This document shows, one piece after another, positions 54,457-64,000 of a DNA stretch of 64,000 nt. The DNA is from Tipula vernalis. Taxonomy: Eukaryota; Arthropoda; Insecta; Diptera; Tipulidae. Below the pieces are notes generated by a model. It saw only the letters and a program-made list of their open reading frames with translations. It did not search any database and had not been told where the DNA came from. Every line of letters begins with the position of its first letter. Positions within the stretch are counted from its first letter, which is position 1. Position numbers and translations under genes: made by a program. The stretch lies in assembly GCA_958295665.1 (NCBI GenBank), contig OY282558.1, positions 139,170,577 to 139,234,576 of the forward strand, given 5' to 3'.

Positions 54457-55998
54457 TCACACAACATTATACGTGCGACGTTCACTTTCAGGTGGTAACA
54501 AAATTTTCAAGCTATTTTGTCGTTTAACACGGGAAAATGCTACGTACAACAAACCATGATTAAAGACAGGTGTACGAAGGTTGACGCCAACAAATTTGAA
54601 CGTTTGCGCTTGAGATGTATGCACGGTCATCGCAAACGCTGGTCGAAGCGGAAATTGATGTCGTTGTATTGTACATCCAAGTTGACCTTTACTGGAGTCG
54701 AGCGTAACTCGAGGAATGTGTACTTCTTGTCCAGTTTTTTCCCCAGTAATTCGATAACAATCAGGCATGTTCCATTGCACATACCCTCCGAAATATCTAA
54801 ATTACGCATTAGCATAATTATCGTATTTTTCTTTAGTTTTAATTCATGGGGTGGCAAATCAGCATTGTTTATCCTTCACAGAATCATGACTTTTATACGA
54901 TTTGTTTTCTCCTGGGAGACGATCGACGATCTCAGCATTAATATTACTGACTTCTTTGTTCAGCGGCGCGAGAATATCACGTTACTTCATTCCATCGTAA
55001 TTTTGATTCGCAAGGCAACTTCCAAATACTTCTTCGATTAAATTACCACTGGAAATTATATCCTCCGGTAATTCGATTTCATTGAAGTCATTTTTTGGAA
55101 GATTTCCATTTCCCAGTTTCAGGATATACTTTGCGAATGATTCCTGTTCAGGATCGACACGCATATTTTATTTTAACGAAAAATTTTTGTAATGCTTCCA
55201 GAGATGACTTTTTTTGATCGACAACTACGGTTGCTTCGGAGCTGAACAGGTAAGCACTGACGGAAATCACCTCCAGGGACTAAAATTTTTCCTCCAATTG
55301 GCAAGTTTGGGTTTGCAATAGACCGCAACAACTGATCCATATTTTGTAAACCATACTTTGGTAACATCGGTGCCTCATCCATAAGGAAAACATCAACTTT
55401 AGCGAGTTGTGTAGCTTTGATTGAACCAGGTTTAATGCTGGAAATTGAATCTGACGAAAGCGGAACTTTCAGACCAAATGTCTTGTGTGATGTTTGTCCA
55501 GCAGGCAATAGAGTTGATGCGATTCTAGTAAATGCCATACATTTTACTTTGCGATTTTGGCCACAAAGTAAGTGATTCAAGGTCTTATGCGAAAGTTTTA
55601 CCGGTACCGCCTGGTCCATCTATGAAAAAACATTTTGTTTCAACATAGTTAGAGTCATTGGCTGCACGTAAAATACTGTCCACAATTTCAATCTGTTTTC
55701 CTTGCAGAACCCGATACATCCGTTCTCCAGTAGCAGCTGACTCATCAGAATTTAGAACATCCATCTTTTGGTCATCTTCGTAATTGTCAATGTCGTCCAT
55801 ACCATATCGTTCCACCCAGAAACAAAAATTACGACCTTCTGTTGCTGTCGTATTTAACTTGAATGCAATAATACGATAAGTACGTTTGATTGCAGCATCC
55901 TCAGATCTATTATTTCGTCGTGCTTGCAGAATAAAATCTTCAGCCAACTGATTTTTGAATCTTTCCCAGAGACTCTTTTGGATCTTCGGGACATCCAA
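54457..55998 (-). pseudogene. Helitron PIF1-like helicase domain, broken
   Basis: Frame 55998-55585 (QKSLWERFKNQLAEDFILQA) ends with FFIDGPGGTGKTF, the Walker A loop. After a frameshift, 55619-55173 reads FLMDEAPMLPKYGLQNMDQL (Walker B, DEA) and GGKILVPGGDFRQCLPV (motif III). Frames to 54857-54627 and 54780-54457 carry FPLRPAFAMTVHTSQAQTF and HGLLYVAFSRVKRQNSLKIL, motifs V and VI, which lie near the end of the protein. Four frames are needed, so there are at least three frameshifts. In an intact copy it unwinds DNA during rolling-circle transposition. Confidence 0.9.
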
Positions 55999-56056
55999 AA
56001 ATAAGAATCTGAACGAAGAGTATTCGCATTACCGAAGGCATTTTGGACAGTGCTGA

Positions 56057-57357
56057 TTATTCTAGAACATCTATCCACTGTTTATAGTCGAAGCCGAGGC
56101 CATGAGCTAGGCAAGCTTGTTTGTATATCGCATAACGAATGTCTTTCATAGTAAGGAGATTATCAAAACTTGTTGCGTCCTTCGCATGATAGAGAAGTAC
56201 TCGCAAATGGAAGCATTCTGGTTGAGCAACATAATTTACGTTGTGAATTCGACCAATGACACGCAATGGACGGATTCGCGGTTCTCAGCTGCTCGTTTTT
56301 CCATCCCATTTAAAATGTTTGGGCATTTGCTAATAGTAGTAGTAATTCTGGTTTGTTTGCAGTTGCTTCAACGCCTGGTTATGTCGAAAATACGCTTCTA
56401 ACATTGTACCTTTTTGTTCAATATCTGCCAGATCTTCTTGGGCTTGGTCAATATCTTGCATTCGAGTTTGACCACGTAAATGAATATTCAAGCGCTGAAC
56501 GATATGACTCTTTTTTTGGATTTCGTGGCCAAATAATCGGCCAAATAATCATGCTTCAGGTGCTGTAATGCAGCGACCTCCCACATAGGTGTCTGCTTCA
56601 TTTTAAATCAAACTCCGTTGATTTTCGACAACCTTTATTGAAGCGCAATCGTGTCCTTTGTAGATGTTATTATATAAATATTTTACCGGACCTATCCTGC
56701 CAACATATTCAACATGGATGTGACATTGGAATTTTTTCAGGAAATAAGCATTATGTTTTATCTTTTCGATATACTGCAAGTTCATGTGAAAATTCTTCTC
56801 GATTATTTTGGTCCATATACTTGACGATACTTTGATTTTTCATCATCCGCTAGAAATGTTACTTCTTTGAATTGCATTGGAAAACCGAAGCAGCACTGCA
56901 ATTTTCCATTTTTATTGACCATACATGTAGCATCTGGATTTAACTCCACTCCGCACGGATTATGAATCATCCACTTTAACACTAATTCTCGTAATTCAGG
57001 GTCATGGGTATCTGGAATTTCAGCTGAAATTAGATCATCAATTTCTTTTGGATTATGGATTCGATCTTCAGGATTCATGATCAACAGCAAATGCTTATGT
57101 GGTAGTCCACGTTTTTGAAATTCGATTTTAAACACATATGCGGCCACCTTACCAAATATCTGTTTTTTATCCAAATCATTGATACTTTCATTAAATTTTT
57201 GTTTCGCAATTCGAGCGACGAGATCGGGACGATCTTGAGCGGACTGCTGTATGATAACTCCATTATCAGATATAATACGCGCTGCTTCTTTAATTTCTGG
57301 CCAATCGGGATTACAAGTCATGGTGATGGAGAAATCTGGCGACAATAGCCATTGCAT
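56057..57357 (-). pseudogene. Helitron Rep nuclease domain, broken, Tyr motif damaged
   Basis: Frame 57357-56803 contains WLLSPDFSITMTCNPDWPEI, ARIAKQKFNES and FQKRGLPHKHLLLIM, the HUH metal site (H-K-H). Frame 56785-56603 reads MNLQYIEKIKHNAYFL, then EYVGRIGPVKYLYNNIYKG. Relatives have KYLYKYVYKG, with the nicking Tyr pair; here the KY has become NN. About 56590-56520 reads GGRCITAPEA, a stop, then LFGHEIQKKSHIVQRL. Frame 56266-56057 reads CFHLRVLLYHAKDATSFDNL, the linker to the helicase. Confidence 0.85.
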
Positions 57358-57368
57358 CTTCGAAATGT

Positions 57369-58427
57369 TTAGTATAGTAACGCGTTGATCCGGTGAATGA
57401 TGATGGTAGTATTATTTTTTTCTCCAACAACTGCATTCTGTTTCGCAGCTAAGTCGTTGATAAGTCGGGTAACACCTGCGTACTGATCGGCTAAAATAGT
57501 TTTTTGATTAAATTTGATCCATTGGATGCGATCACGTTCAACTCGAATGAAAGTAACGACGAGATATTGTTGAAAAAGTCGTCCACCAAAATGTAAAGCG
57601 TTGAAAACTATTTGACGCAGGTCGGGTGTTAAATTAGTTTGCAATGAAAGGCTTTTGACGTGTTTAGGTCGAAAAGCTATACGATATTGCGCTAATTCAA
57701 GTCGTGTTAGATATGGACGACTTGCATAAGGTATTCGAAGTGGCATACCCACGGTATATCCTGACGTTCCGGCTGGATAAAACAATGGGTAGGTTAAGGG
57801 CTCCACACGATGGTCGATATTTTTCAAAATGGCAACATCTTTGCCACGTAGTTTTACAACCATTTCATTTGACGGGGAACTTTGATCGGCGTTAAGCGTA
57901 AGAACAACGCATACTTCATTACATGCAGGAGGGTTGAACCGTCTATAATCCACACCATTTGGCACTGTAAAAATGAGCTGCACATTTGGAGGTTGTAGTC
58001 CCAATTCAGCAGCACGTTGATTTATATCATCCTCCACTTCTCGCATCCTCATATAACTTTGGGCATAAATGTTTGGTTCTCGCAATATTTCCTCCAACAG
58101 ATCCATTAATTCACGACTGATTCCATAATTTAGAGGATGTGCAACGCGTTCGTCAACAGCATCATCGGAGTCTAAAAAGTACATTTGGCCATATGAAGGT
58201 GGTTCGAAATCACCTTGAGTGGTTTGTGTCGGATGTGGCGCCATATTCATTTTGTGATAACCTTGTCCAGCTGCTTTGAAGCTAAAAATGTTTCGACTAT
58301 TGATGGTTCGATCATCGCTTACGTTGAATGAAGCTAAAGCGAAACATGAGTTTAAGTTTCGGATTCGTTTGTCGAACTCATAAGCGAGCGGGTGACGTTG
58401 GTGACGTAGCTCGTTGCCGTCGAACAT
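57369..58427 (-). pseudogene. Helitron-like N domain
   Basis: A 352-codon open frame. It reads LAYEFDKRIRNLNSCFALAS, MYFLDSDDAVDERVAHPLNY, YAQSYMRMREVEDDINQRAA, PLTYPLFYPAGTSGY and HFGGRLFQQYLVVTFIRVER. This is the region before Rep in animal Helitrons (Helitron_like_N). It is the best-preserved piece of the element. It runs into the Rep frame across a shift near 57360. Confidence 0.85.
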
Positions 58428-58441
58428 TGCGACGGCGTTAT

Positions 58442-58953
58442 TCTTCTAATCGCAGATTTCGTTGTGCATCATTTTAGTTTGCGATTCGTTGTGATGTTCG
58501 TTGTCGCATGTCTTCTAACCGCTGATTTCGTTGTGCATCATTTTCGTTTGCCATTTGCTGTGAAGATCGGTTTCGCTCTTGTTCCAAGCGATGATTACGT
58601 TCTTCATCATTTTCGTTTGCGATATGATGCGCATTTATTCGTTGCATTTGATCAAGGTGTTCTTGGGATTGGGAATCATTAAGTATCATAATTACCTCAG
58701 ACATTTTTTCCATGCCTTTTACTTTAGCTGGTCGGATTGGTCTTGTCGCGTTGGACGGTCCAGGTTGTTGGACAAAAATTTCTTCGATTCGATTTTGCAT
58801 ATTGAGATTGAATTCGATATCATTCGTAACATTTGGTTGTCCAGGTTGTTGTTCTTCGAACGACGCATCATTTTGAACAATTGGGAATTTGCGTTTTTTG
58901 GAGCGTCCTCCATGCATATTTCGAATTTGGTTTTTACCTTGATGAAAAATCAA
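58442..58953 (-). pseudogene. Helitron N-terminus with 22-residue repeats
   Basis: Frame 58953-58474 starts IFHQGKNQIRNMHGG, then the basic RSKKRKFP, a possible nuclear signal. It contains two related segments (QPGQPNVTNDIEFN and QQPGPSNATRP). It ends in tandem repeats of about 22 residues with the pattern ANENDxxRNxRLExxRxRxS (three copies, the last after an in-frame stop near 58448). The repeats are highly charged and likely helical. A better start may be the Met of MHGG at about 58914. Confidence 0.65.
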
Positions 58954-58960
58954 AATATAA

Positions 58961-61904
58961 ATAAAACTTTTTAATTTTACAACTTTCTGAATTTACTTCG
59001 TTCAGGCAAAAAAAAAAATAAAAAAAAAAATTAAAATTTATTTTATCATTTTGTTCACCATACTTTCAATTTGTTTTAATTTTGTTTTTCAAAATTAAGG
59101 CCCTAAACGAATTTTTCCAAAGTAGTGACCTATCTAGATCGTTTTTCACACCGGAAAATGGTGCCAAATGCCAATTTTCAGAAAAAATTATAGTGCCGTT
59201 TTCGAGAAAAAATTTACAAATATGTATACAATTATTGTTCGCTTAATAAGATAGATATATCAATAATGACCAAATTTAACAAACTTTTTGAGATTTATAC
59301 TTTATTTAAAATTTTCTTTAATTCATCCATGACTCGGATCAGAAAGATGCACTCCGCTAAAATTGGTGCACCAATAATAATAGCAACAAAGCAAAATGAA
59401 GTCCTACGTGATGACTTTAAACTCAGAACTAATCTGAAACTTTTTGAAGTTCCTACTCTCGAAATGAAGTTGTGTTTTTTTTATGTAGCCATATACCTAC
59501 AAGACTCAAAGAGAAGTATTCAGTACGGGTAATCTGTTGGAATTCTGCCTGTGGTGTTTATTTGGCGTCTTGGTGTTAATTGCTAATTAATTTATAGGCA
59601 GTGGTGTTGCTCGGAAGTAAACATGAAATGTGAGATGGAATTCTCATACCTCAAGACCCTCACGATTCATTAATTGGGTTCTATGGCTATAAAAATGTTT
59701 TCCTCAAGTTTTTCATTGTCTTTATTTTTTTACTTTATATTGTGCAAGAAGTCGTGATTAAAACTGCCTCTAAGTGGCGTAGATTTACAGATGAACTCGC
59801 ATGTTGTTATTGTAATTTGTTTGACATACCTCCAAAGCGAGCAATAATAATCATATAATTATAACATTATACTATCGTACTATATCTTAACATGAGGCCG
59901 TTGGACCACAACACCATCAAACTATCACAGACTACGAGTATCATACCATCAAACCAACATACCACAATACAGTCACATCATCATACCTTTATTCCATCAT
60001 ACCATCATACCATCACACTTTCACTCCATCATACCATCACACCATCACACCGTCATACCATCACACCATCATACCATCATACCAATATTCCATCAAAGTA
60101 CCATACCATCGTAACATCGTACCACCCTACCTTCATACCATCCTACCATTCATGCCAATACACCATTATATTATACTAACATCTTACCACCATATAATCA
60201 TACCAGCACCGTCATTTCATCATAACATCATACCATCGTACATCATCACCATTATCATCCCCCTCACCATCATCTTGACCACCATCGTCACCATTACCGT
60301 TAAAAAAATAATGATGCAAGTGTCGATTTTGCACTAAATATCCAAAAATCAGCTCAATCGGTGAAGTTTTAGAAATTTGTCTTCTAGAATATGAGAAAGG
60401 GCTGACATTTTTTGATCACTAACCACCTACGTTTTTTATCAACTGCTAAAATGTTTTCGTGCAAAATTTGGGGGCAATCGCTCGAGTGGACCAAGAGCTT
60501 TTGAGGAACATACATAGTTACAAACATACTTTTCTGCTTTATAAACAGATAAAGGTAGATATGTAGATAGTAAACGATAGCCGAAAATTTTCATGTAGTG
60601 TTAGCCAGTGATTGTTAGTCGTTGTCAGCCGAAAGTGTTTAGTCGAAAGTTAGTAGGATGCATGTAGTGCATTGAAAGCTTTGGTTAATAGTCATATGTG
60701 ACAAAAACTTCATTCACTTCCTCATAGGAAATTGGAAGAATATTTAAAATTGGTATAAAATCAGCCTCTAGAGATAGAGTGCTTTGATTTTGGAACTCGA
60801 ATTGAATTTTTTGTTTTGTTACGGCTTGTCTACCCATTTTGAAGTGTTATGCTAATGCTTTCTTATTTTATTTTTTTGGTAAAACAAAACCTCACATACT
60901 CATTTTCCAAATAAATTACCAAATCAATTGAAAATGGTTAAATAACAAATGTCAAGTATTAAATTTTATGTCAACATTTTCAAAAAAAAAAAAAATAATA
61001 ATAATAATAAACTCTTGTGTATTGATTCATTATTTAAAAATTTACATAAATACTTGTTCATGTGTAAATAAATACATACATATACATACACACTTACATC
61101 CATTAAATAACTCTAATCAATTTATTGTGTTCATTATACGGATGAACATAAAAGTAATTGACAAAACCAAATTTATTAATTTAATTAAAATAAATTTATT
61201 AGAAATAATTTTCTATAATAACATAAATGAAAAACTCAATTTACCAATTTCCCTATTTGTGTATGTGCATGTGTATGTGTGTGTCTATAAAAATTATTTC
61301 AATTGCAATAATAATATTCATGTACAGAATTTATAAATTTTATCTATGATGTAAAAAAAATACAAAATATTATCGTTTTGAAAATTTGTTAAAAACGAAA
61401 ATTGGATAAATATAATTTCTATTTTCTAATTAATTAAAAAATAATCATAATTAAATAAATAAATTCGAAATAATTTTTATTGATAATTTGTATAAATAAA
61501 AATATTATTTTTATTGTTTATTTGAGTAATTGAGAAATTCGCAAAGTAAATATTTTCATTCGTATCGTAATTGATTACGTTCATTATGTACATATCTATA
61601 CACGGTTTGGGTAATTTGCAATTAATTATACGTCAATGATTGTAAATTAATGTTTATAAAATAAAATTGATTTTCGATTGAAGAGTACTTTTCGAGCACT
61701 CATCAAAATCAATTTTTCAAGAAAACTTTCAATCAAATTTATTTATTCTGCCTATAGTAAACCTATAGACAGAATAGTAACTTATCCTATAACTACAGAA
61801 GTACCATTTTAGCAAGCCTTTAGTGGTTTACCTTTTCACCGTTTTCTAGAGGAATCTGTAGTAAAATTGGTGTTTTAAGCTTCAATTTTTTCTTCTGGAA
61901 CTTC
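58961..61904. other. Gene-free region
   Basis: AT-rich, with a minisatellite at 59900-60290 and an (AAT)n stretch at 60987-61010. The open frames at 59266-59532 and 60968-61336 have no recognisable motif and a composition like random AT-rich sequence. Confidence 0.45.
59900..60290. repeat. Minisatellite of CATACCATCA-type units
   Basis: Irregular tandem copies of (A)CCATCATA and ACCATCACA with variants such as TCCATCATA and CCATCGTA. The His/Ser/Thr-rich open frame at 59892-60179 is a by-product. Confidence 0.9.
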
Positions 61905-62430
61905 AAAAAAAAAACGATCCAATAATTACTCCAGCCAAAAAACCACACCAAAACAATGACTTTTTGAGGGTACATCGGTTTTTCGATAATCTGCGACAAT
62001 TTTGCTTATTACGAAGTCGGTTGAGATGAAAATGGCCTTCGTCATTCAAGATGAAAATGGCCTTTGTCACTTAAGATGAATTTCTTTGAAAAATCACCAT
62101 CAAGTTGTGTTTGCTCGTGCATCCGCTTGAAATATTCTGGATGCTTCAATTTCTGCGTTAACTGAATTTTGTAAGAAGTATGCATACTCAAATCTTTTGT
62201 TAAAACTCGAAGTAATGTAGTTCTTTAGAGGTTTAATTGCTGTGCACAAAGACAAGTTAATGTGCTTGGCATCTCGGCCACATTATCACGAGCGGCAGCA
62301 ATGACCACGAATTTGTGCACGATATTCAAAATTGTACGCTCAGTTGGTCGATTATTAATAACGGCTTCGATAATTTTAACGCGTTATGCTACCGTGTAGC
62401 ATTCGCTTTCCTCAGGTTTAGGAACGTTAG
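61905..62430 (-). pseudogene. IS630/Tc1-mariner-like transposase fragment (DUF4817-type)
   Basis: This was read by hand on the minus strand: VKIIEAVINNRPTERTILN, NVAEMPSTLTCLCAQQLNL, a stop, RTTLLRVLTKDLSMHTSYKI, QLTQKLKHPEYFKR, DFSKKFILSDKGHFHL, then after stops EKPMYPQKVIV and CGFLAGVIIGSFF. Intact relatives read IIFSDEAHFHL and VTVWCGFWAGGIIGPFFFE. So this is the helix-turn-helix through the first catalytic Asp region. The Asp is present (SDKGHF) but the copy has several stops and a tandem duplication of about 27 bp right at that motif. Confidence 0.65.
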
Positions 62431-62452
62431 TCTAAAAATAAATTAACCCTTG

Positions 62453-62670
62453 TGTCTATACCCGGGCACCCGGGTGGCCATTCCGATTTAAAATGCTCGT
62501 AACTTTTTCAATTTCACAGTTAGACTATCCCTACTCCTTGACATCCAAGAACTACTTATTTTTTATTGATCTTTGAACAGAAGTTAACTAAAAATTATTG
62601 CTGAACTAAATTATTCGTTTACCAATATTATTACTCTTGTAGTCTATACCCGGCCACCCGGGTGGCCATT
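62453..62670 (+). repeat. Pair of 28-bp subterminal repeats, GC-rich and self-complementary
   Basis: TCTATACCCGGGCACCCGGG (62453) and TCTATACCCGGCCACCCGGG (62643), both followed by TGGCCATT. Direct orientation, 190 bp apart. Likely transposase-binding sites of the piggyBac end. They are the most GC-rich words in this AT-rich region. Confidence 0.8.
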
Positions 62671-62840
62671 TAAAAAAAACACTGAATATGCTATTTGTAT
62701 AACATTTTATTGTTTAAATCAACATTTCATCACAGAAAAAATCAAAAATTATCACATAAATAATTCAGTTGGTTATTAAAAATATGTTTACAAAATAAGA
62801 AATTCAATTTGGTAAAAATTTACAAAAAAAATTAAAACTA

Positions 62841-63023
62841 TTAACACTTAGAACACTTTATTTGAGTGTTCGTATGTTCTACACATACTGGTCTTCTACA
62901 GATACTACAGGATTTCCGTGAATTTCGTCGTTTTTTGGGATCGGAAGACAAACAAATCCAGCATTTGCCAACTTGAGGAATTCGGCCATCGTTGTTGCGT
63001 AACACATTAGGTACTCCAGACAT
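62841..63023 (-). pseudogene. piggyBac transposase C-terminal cysteine-rich domain
   Basis: A 60-codon frame: GRIPQVGKCWICLSSDPKKR, then KSCSICRRPVCVEHTNTQIK and CSKC. It has C-x2-C, C-x2-C, C-x2-H and C-x2-C pairs, as in the cross-brace zinc finger at the end of piggyBac transposases, which binds subterminal DNA. It is near the 62447 end, as expected. The start Met is arbitrary, because the rest of the protein is missing upstream. Confidence 0.7.
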
Positions 63024-63145
63024 GCATGTGAAGTTTATCCTAAATTTCTCCTAAAAAAAAAAAAAATGGCGTTTAGTATTATTTTAGGAAAAACTTCACA
63101 CGTCTATATAGAGATGTGAAGTTTATACTAAATCTTTCAAAATTC
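63020..63145. repeat. Three copies of a TGTGAAGTTTA motif
   Basis: TGTGAAGTTTATCCTAAATT at 63026, an inverted copy (TTTAGGAAAAACTTCACACG) at 63090, and TGTGAAGTTTATACTAAATC at 63114. The first two form an imperfect hairpin. It lies at the break point of the piggyBac remnant. Confidence 0.6.
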
Positions 63146-63179
63146 GAAAAAATGCGAATGTATTGGTGAATTGCAAACA

Positions 63180-63610
63180 TTTAGGCGATTTTAATTTATA
63201 ATTAGGCCGCTTCATAAAGTTCTAATGAATTAAACACCCTCAAATATGGCCTGGATTGCACCAACCCAAGCGTCAATAAATAAACCTGCACAAATATTAA
63301 CATTCTTGAAACCGGTTTGAATAACATCCAAAAATCCCAACATAGGTGATTCATTCTGATGAACTCTTAGTGTTTCACAGTGATTTAGGAATATGGTAAC
63401 TCTATTTTTACTTGCCTTTTCGAGAACTTTGAGAACAACTGGTTAGATTGCAAGTGGTTTTTAGTTTCCCTTATACTACGAGCATCTAACCACTCCATGC
63501 TCCAAGGAAAAATTGAAAATATGAGCAAGAGCAGGACCGACAAAATTAGCAACAGCTTTCAAAATTTAATTACTAATTCCTTCGGCTACATCATGGTTCC
63601 TCTTAACATC
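63180..63610 (-). pseudogene. LINE reverse transcriptase fragment (CR1/Jockey-like)
   Basis: Hand translation of the minus strand: DVAEGISN, a stop, ILKAVANFVGPALAHIFNFS, LEHGVV, then PVVLKVLEKASKNRVTIFLN, then VIQTGFKNVNICAGLFIDAW and VGAIQAIFEG. These match LINE fingers and palm (GPxLxHIFNxSLExGVxP and AGLFxDxxKAFDxVxH). The catalytic A motif reads LFIDAW, so the Asp is kept. The fragment ends before the YxDD box. Confidence 0.55.
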
Positions 63611-63639
63611 AACATTAATCTGCATGACACATTTATTTA

Positions 63640-63870
63640 GATAAGATACTTTTTTTTTTGATATAAAGAACATTTTTTAATGAATGACTTGACACGATCA
63701 TTCATACTAGGAAACTCGTAATATTATTTAAGTCGCTTGATTGTTCTTGAATATCCCTGATGTCTACCAAGAGGAGTAATATGGAATTCCTTTATAACTT
63801 CATTTATGTCTTTTTCGATTTGGTGCATTGTTGTTCGGGATATAATTTGTTGGGTGGACGGTAACGGACT
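63640..63870 (-). pseudogene. Gypsy integrase zinc-binding fragment
   Basis: Minus strand: STQQIISRTTMHQIEKDINE, VIKEFHITPLGRHQGYSRTI, KRLK, a stop, YYEFPSMNDRVKSFIKKCSL, YQKKK. This is the HHCC domain of a Ty3/Gypsy integrase (H-x4-H ... C-x2-C), with the last Cys changed to Tyr (CSLY). The frame runs directly into the LINE fragment at 63610, so two elements are joined here. It differs from Gypsy 1 and 2. Confidence 0.65.
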
Positions 63871-64000
63871 ACCAAAAATGGAACTATTGGGAGTTTGTGT
63901 TTTAGTATTTGATTTAGTTTACTTTCTTATGCCGGTCGTTGTACACTTTTGAACATTCCTAGTCTTGAATTCAGAAGAGAGATGATTCATGCAGTATTTG
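63871..64000. other. Right edge, nothing assignable
   Basis: AT-rich, probably the continuation of the Gypsy remnant, but no motif can be read. Confidence 0.3.

Larger units (their letters stand above)
54274..58960 (-). mobile_element. Decayed Helitron
   Basis: Minus-strand fragments give, in order, an N-terminal repeat region, the Helitron-like N domain, a Rep (HUH) nuclease and a PIF1-type helicase: the RepHel protein. The likely 3' end on the element strand is ...CGAGCGAAACTCGGTCCCCTGG followed by T. It ends in CTRR (CTGG), with a short hairpin (ATCGAG/CTCGGT, loop CGAAA) a few bases before it, and T next to it as Helitrons require. The 5' TC end was not found; it should lie right of 58960. 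Multiple frameshifts and stops show the copy is inactive. Confidence 0.9.
62447..63030 (-). mobile_element. piggyBac-like element, 3' end and C-terminal finger
   Basis: TTAA at 62443-62446 is followed by CCCTTGTGTCTATACCCGGG, the start of a piggyBac end (TTAA target, CCC terminus). A subterminal repeat (T)CTATACCCGG(G/C)CACCCGGG recurs at 62453-62481 and 62643-62670. Minus strand 63023-62841 encodes the C-terminal cysteine-rich finger. The transposase core and the other end are absent; different TE sequence begins beyond about 63100, so the copy is truncated. Confidence 0.75.

Noticed and set aside
59892..60179. His/Thr/Ser-rich open frame
   Set aside because: By-product of the CATACCATCA minisatellite.

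Overview
This is an AT-rich eukaryotic window made almost entirely of transposable elements. It shows no bacterial gene organisation. Element types (Jockey, R1/LOA-type LINE, BEL/Pao, Ty3/Gypsy, mariner, hAT, MULE, piggyBac, Helitron), short GT-AG introns and an element primed by a tRNA-Tyr-like sequence all fit an insect, most likely a higher fly (Diptera). That placement is inference; no species can be named from the sequence.

Layout. 1-11.0 kb: three decayed retroelements side by side: a plus-strand R1/LOA-like LINE (about 1.03-3.49 kb) and two minus-strand Ty3/Gypsy elements (3.55-7.2 and 8.5-11.0 kb). 11.2-12.8 kb: a frameshifted member of an uncharacterised, probably mobile, gene family. 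13.25-30.5 kb: one (TA)n microsatellite split by two DNA transposons. The first (13413-16503) has near-perfect 29-bp terminal inverted repeats (TIRs) and a three-exon DDE transposase gene. The second is a hAT element (16591-30364, 8-bp target duplication). The hAT contains a MULE/FLYWCH-type element (18224-29983), and this contains two LINEs, each with its own target duplication: an almost intact Jockey (18311-22917) and an RTE-like LINE whose ORF starts with an OTU cysteine-protease domain (23987-29375). 30.5-31.4 kb: dead mariner. 32456-39353: complete BEL/Pao retrotransposon with apparently identical LTRs, a 5-bp target duplication and an uninterrupted 1696-residue polyprotein.

About 0.8 kb downstream of the BEL insertion lies the only candidate host-gene feature: a plus-strand first coding exon with a signal peptide and splice donor (40140-40224). 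The following 14 kb looks like intron or intergenic DNA. It holds a large inverted repeat, a second mariner (46204-47493) with one stop codon, a LINE remnant and a 1.15-kb foldback element. 54.27-58.95 kb is a decayed Helitron. 59-61.9 kb is non-coding with a minisatellite. The right edge (61.9-64 kb) is a mosaic of an IS630/Tc1-mariner fragment, a piggyBac end, a LINE reverse transcriptase fragment and a Gypsy integrase fragment.

The genes do not form a pathway. The nesting gives a relative order of insertions: (TA)n tract, then hAT and the TIR element, then the MULE, then the two LINEs. The BEL element looks the youngest event overall.
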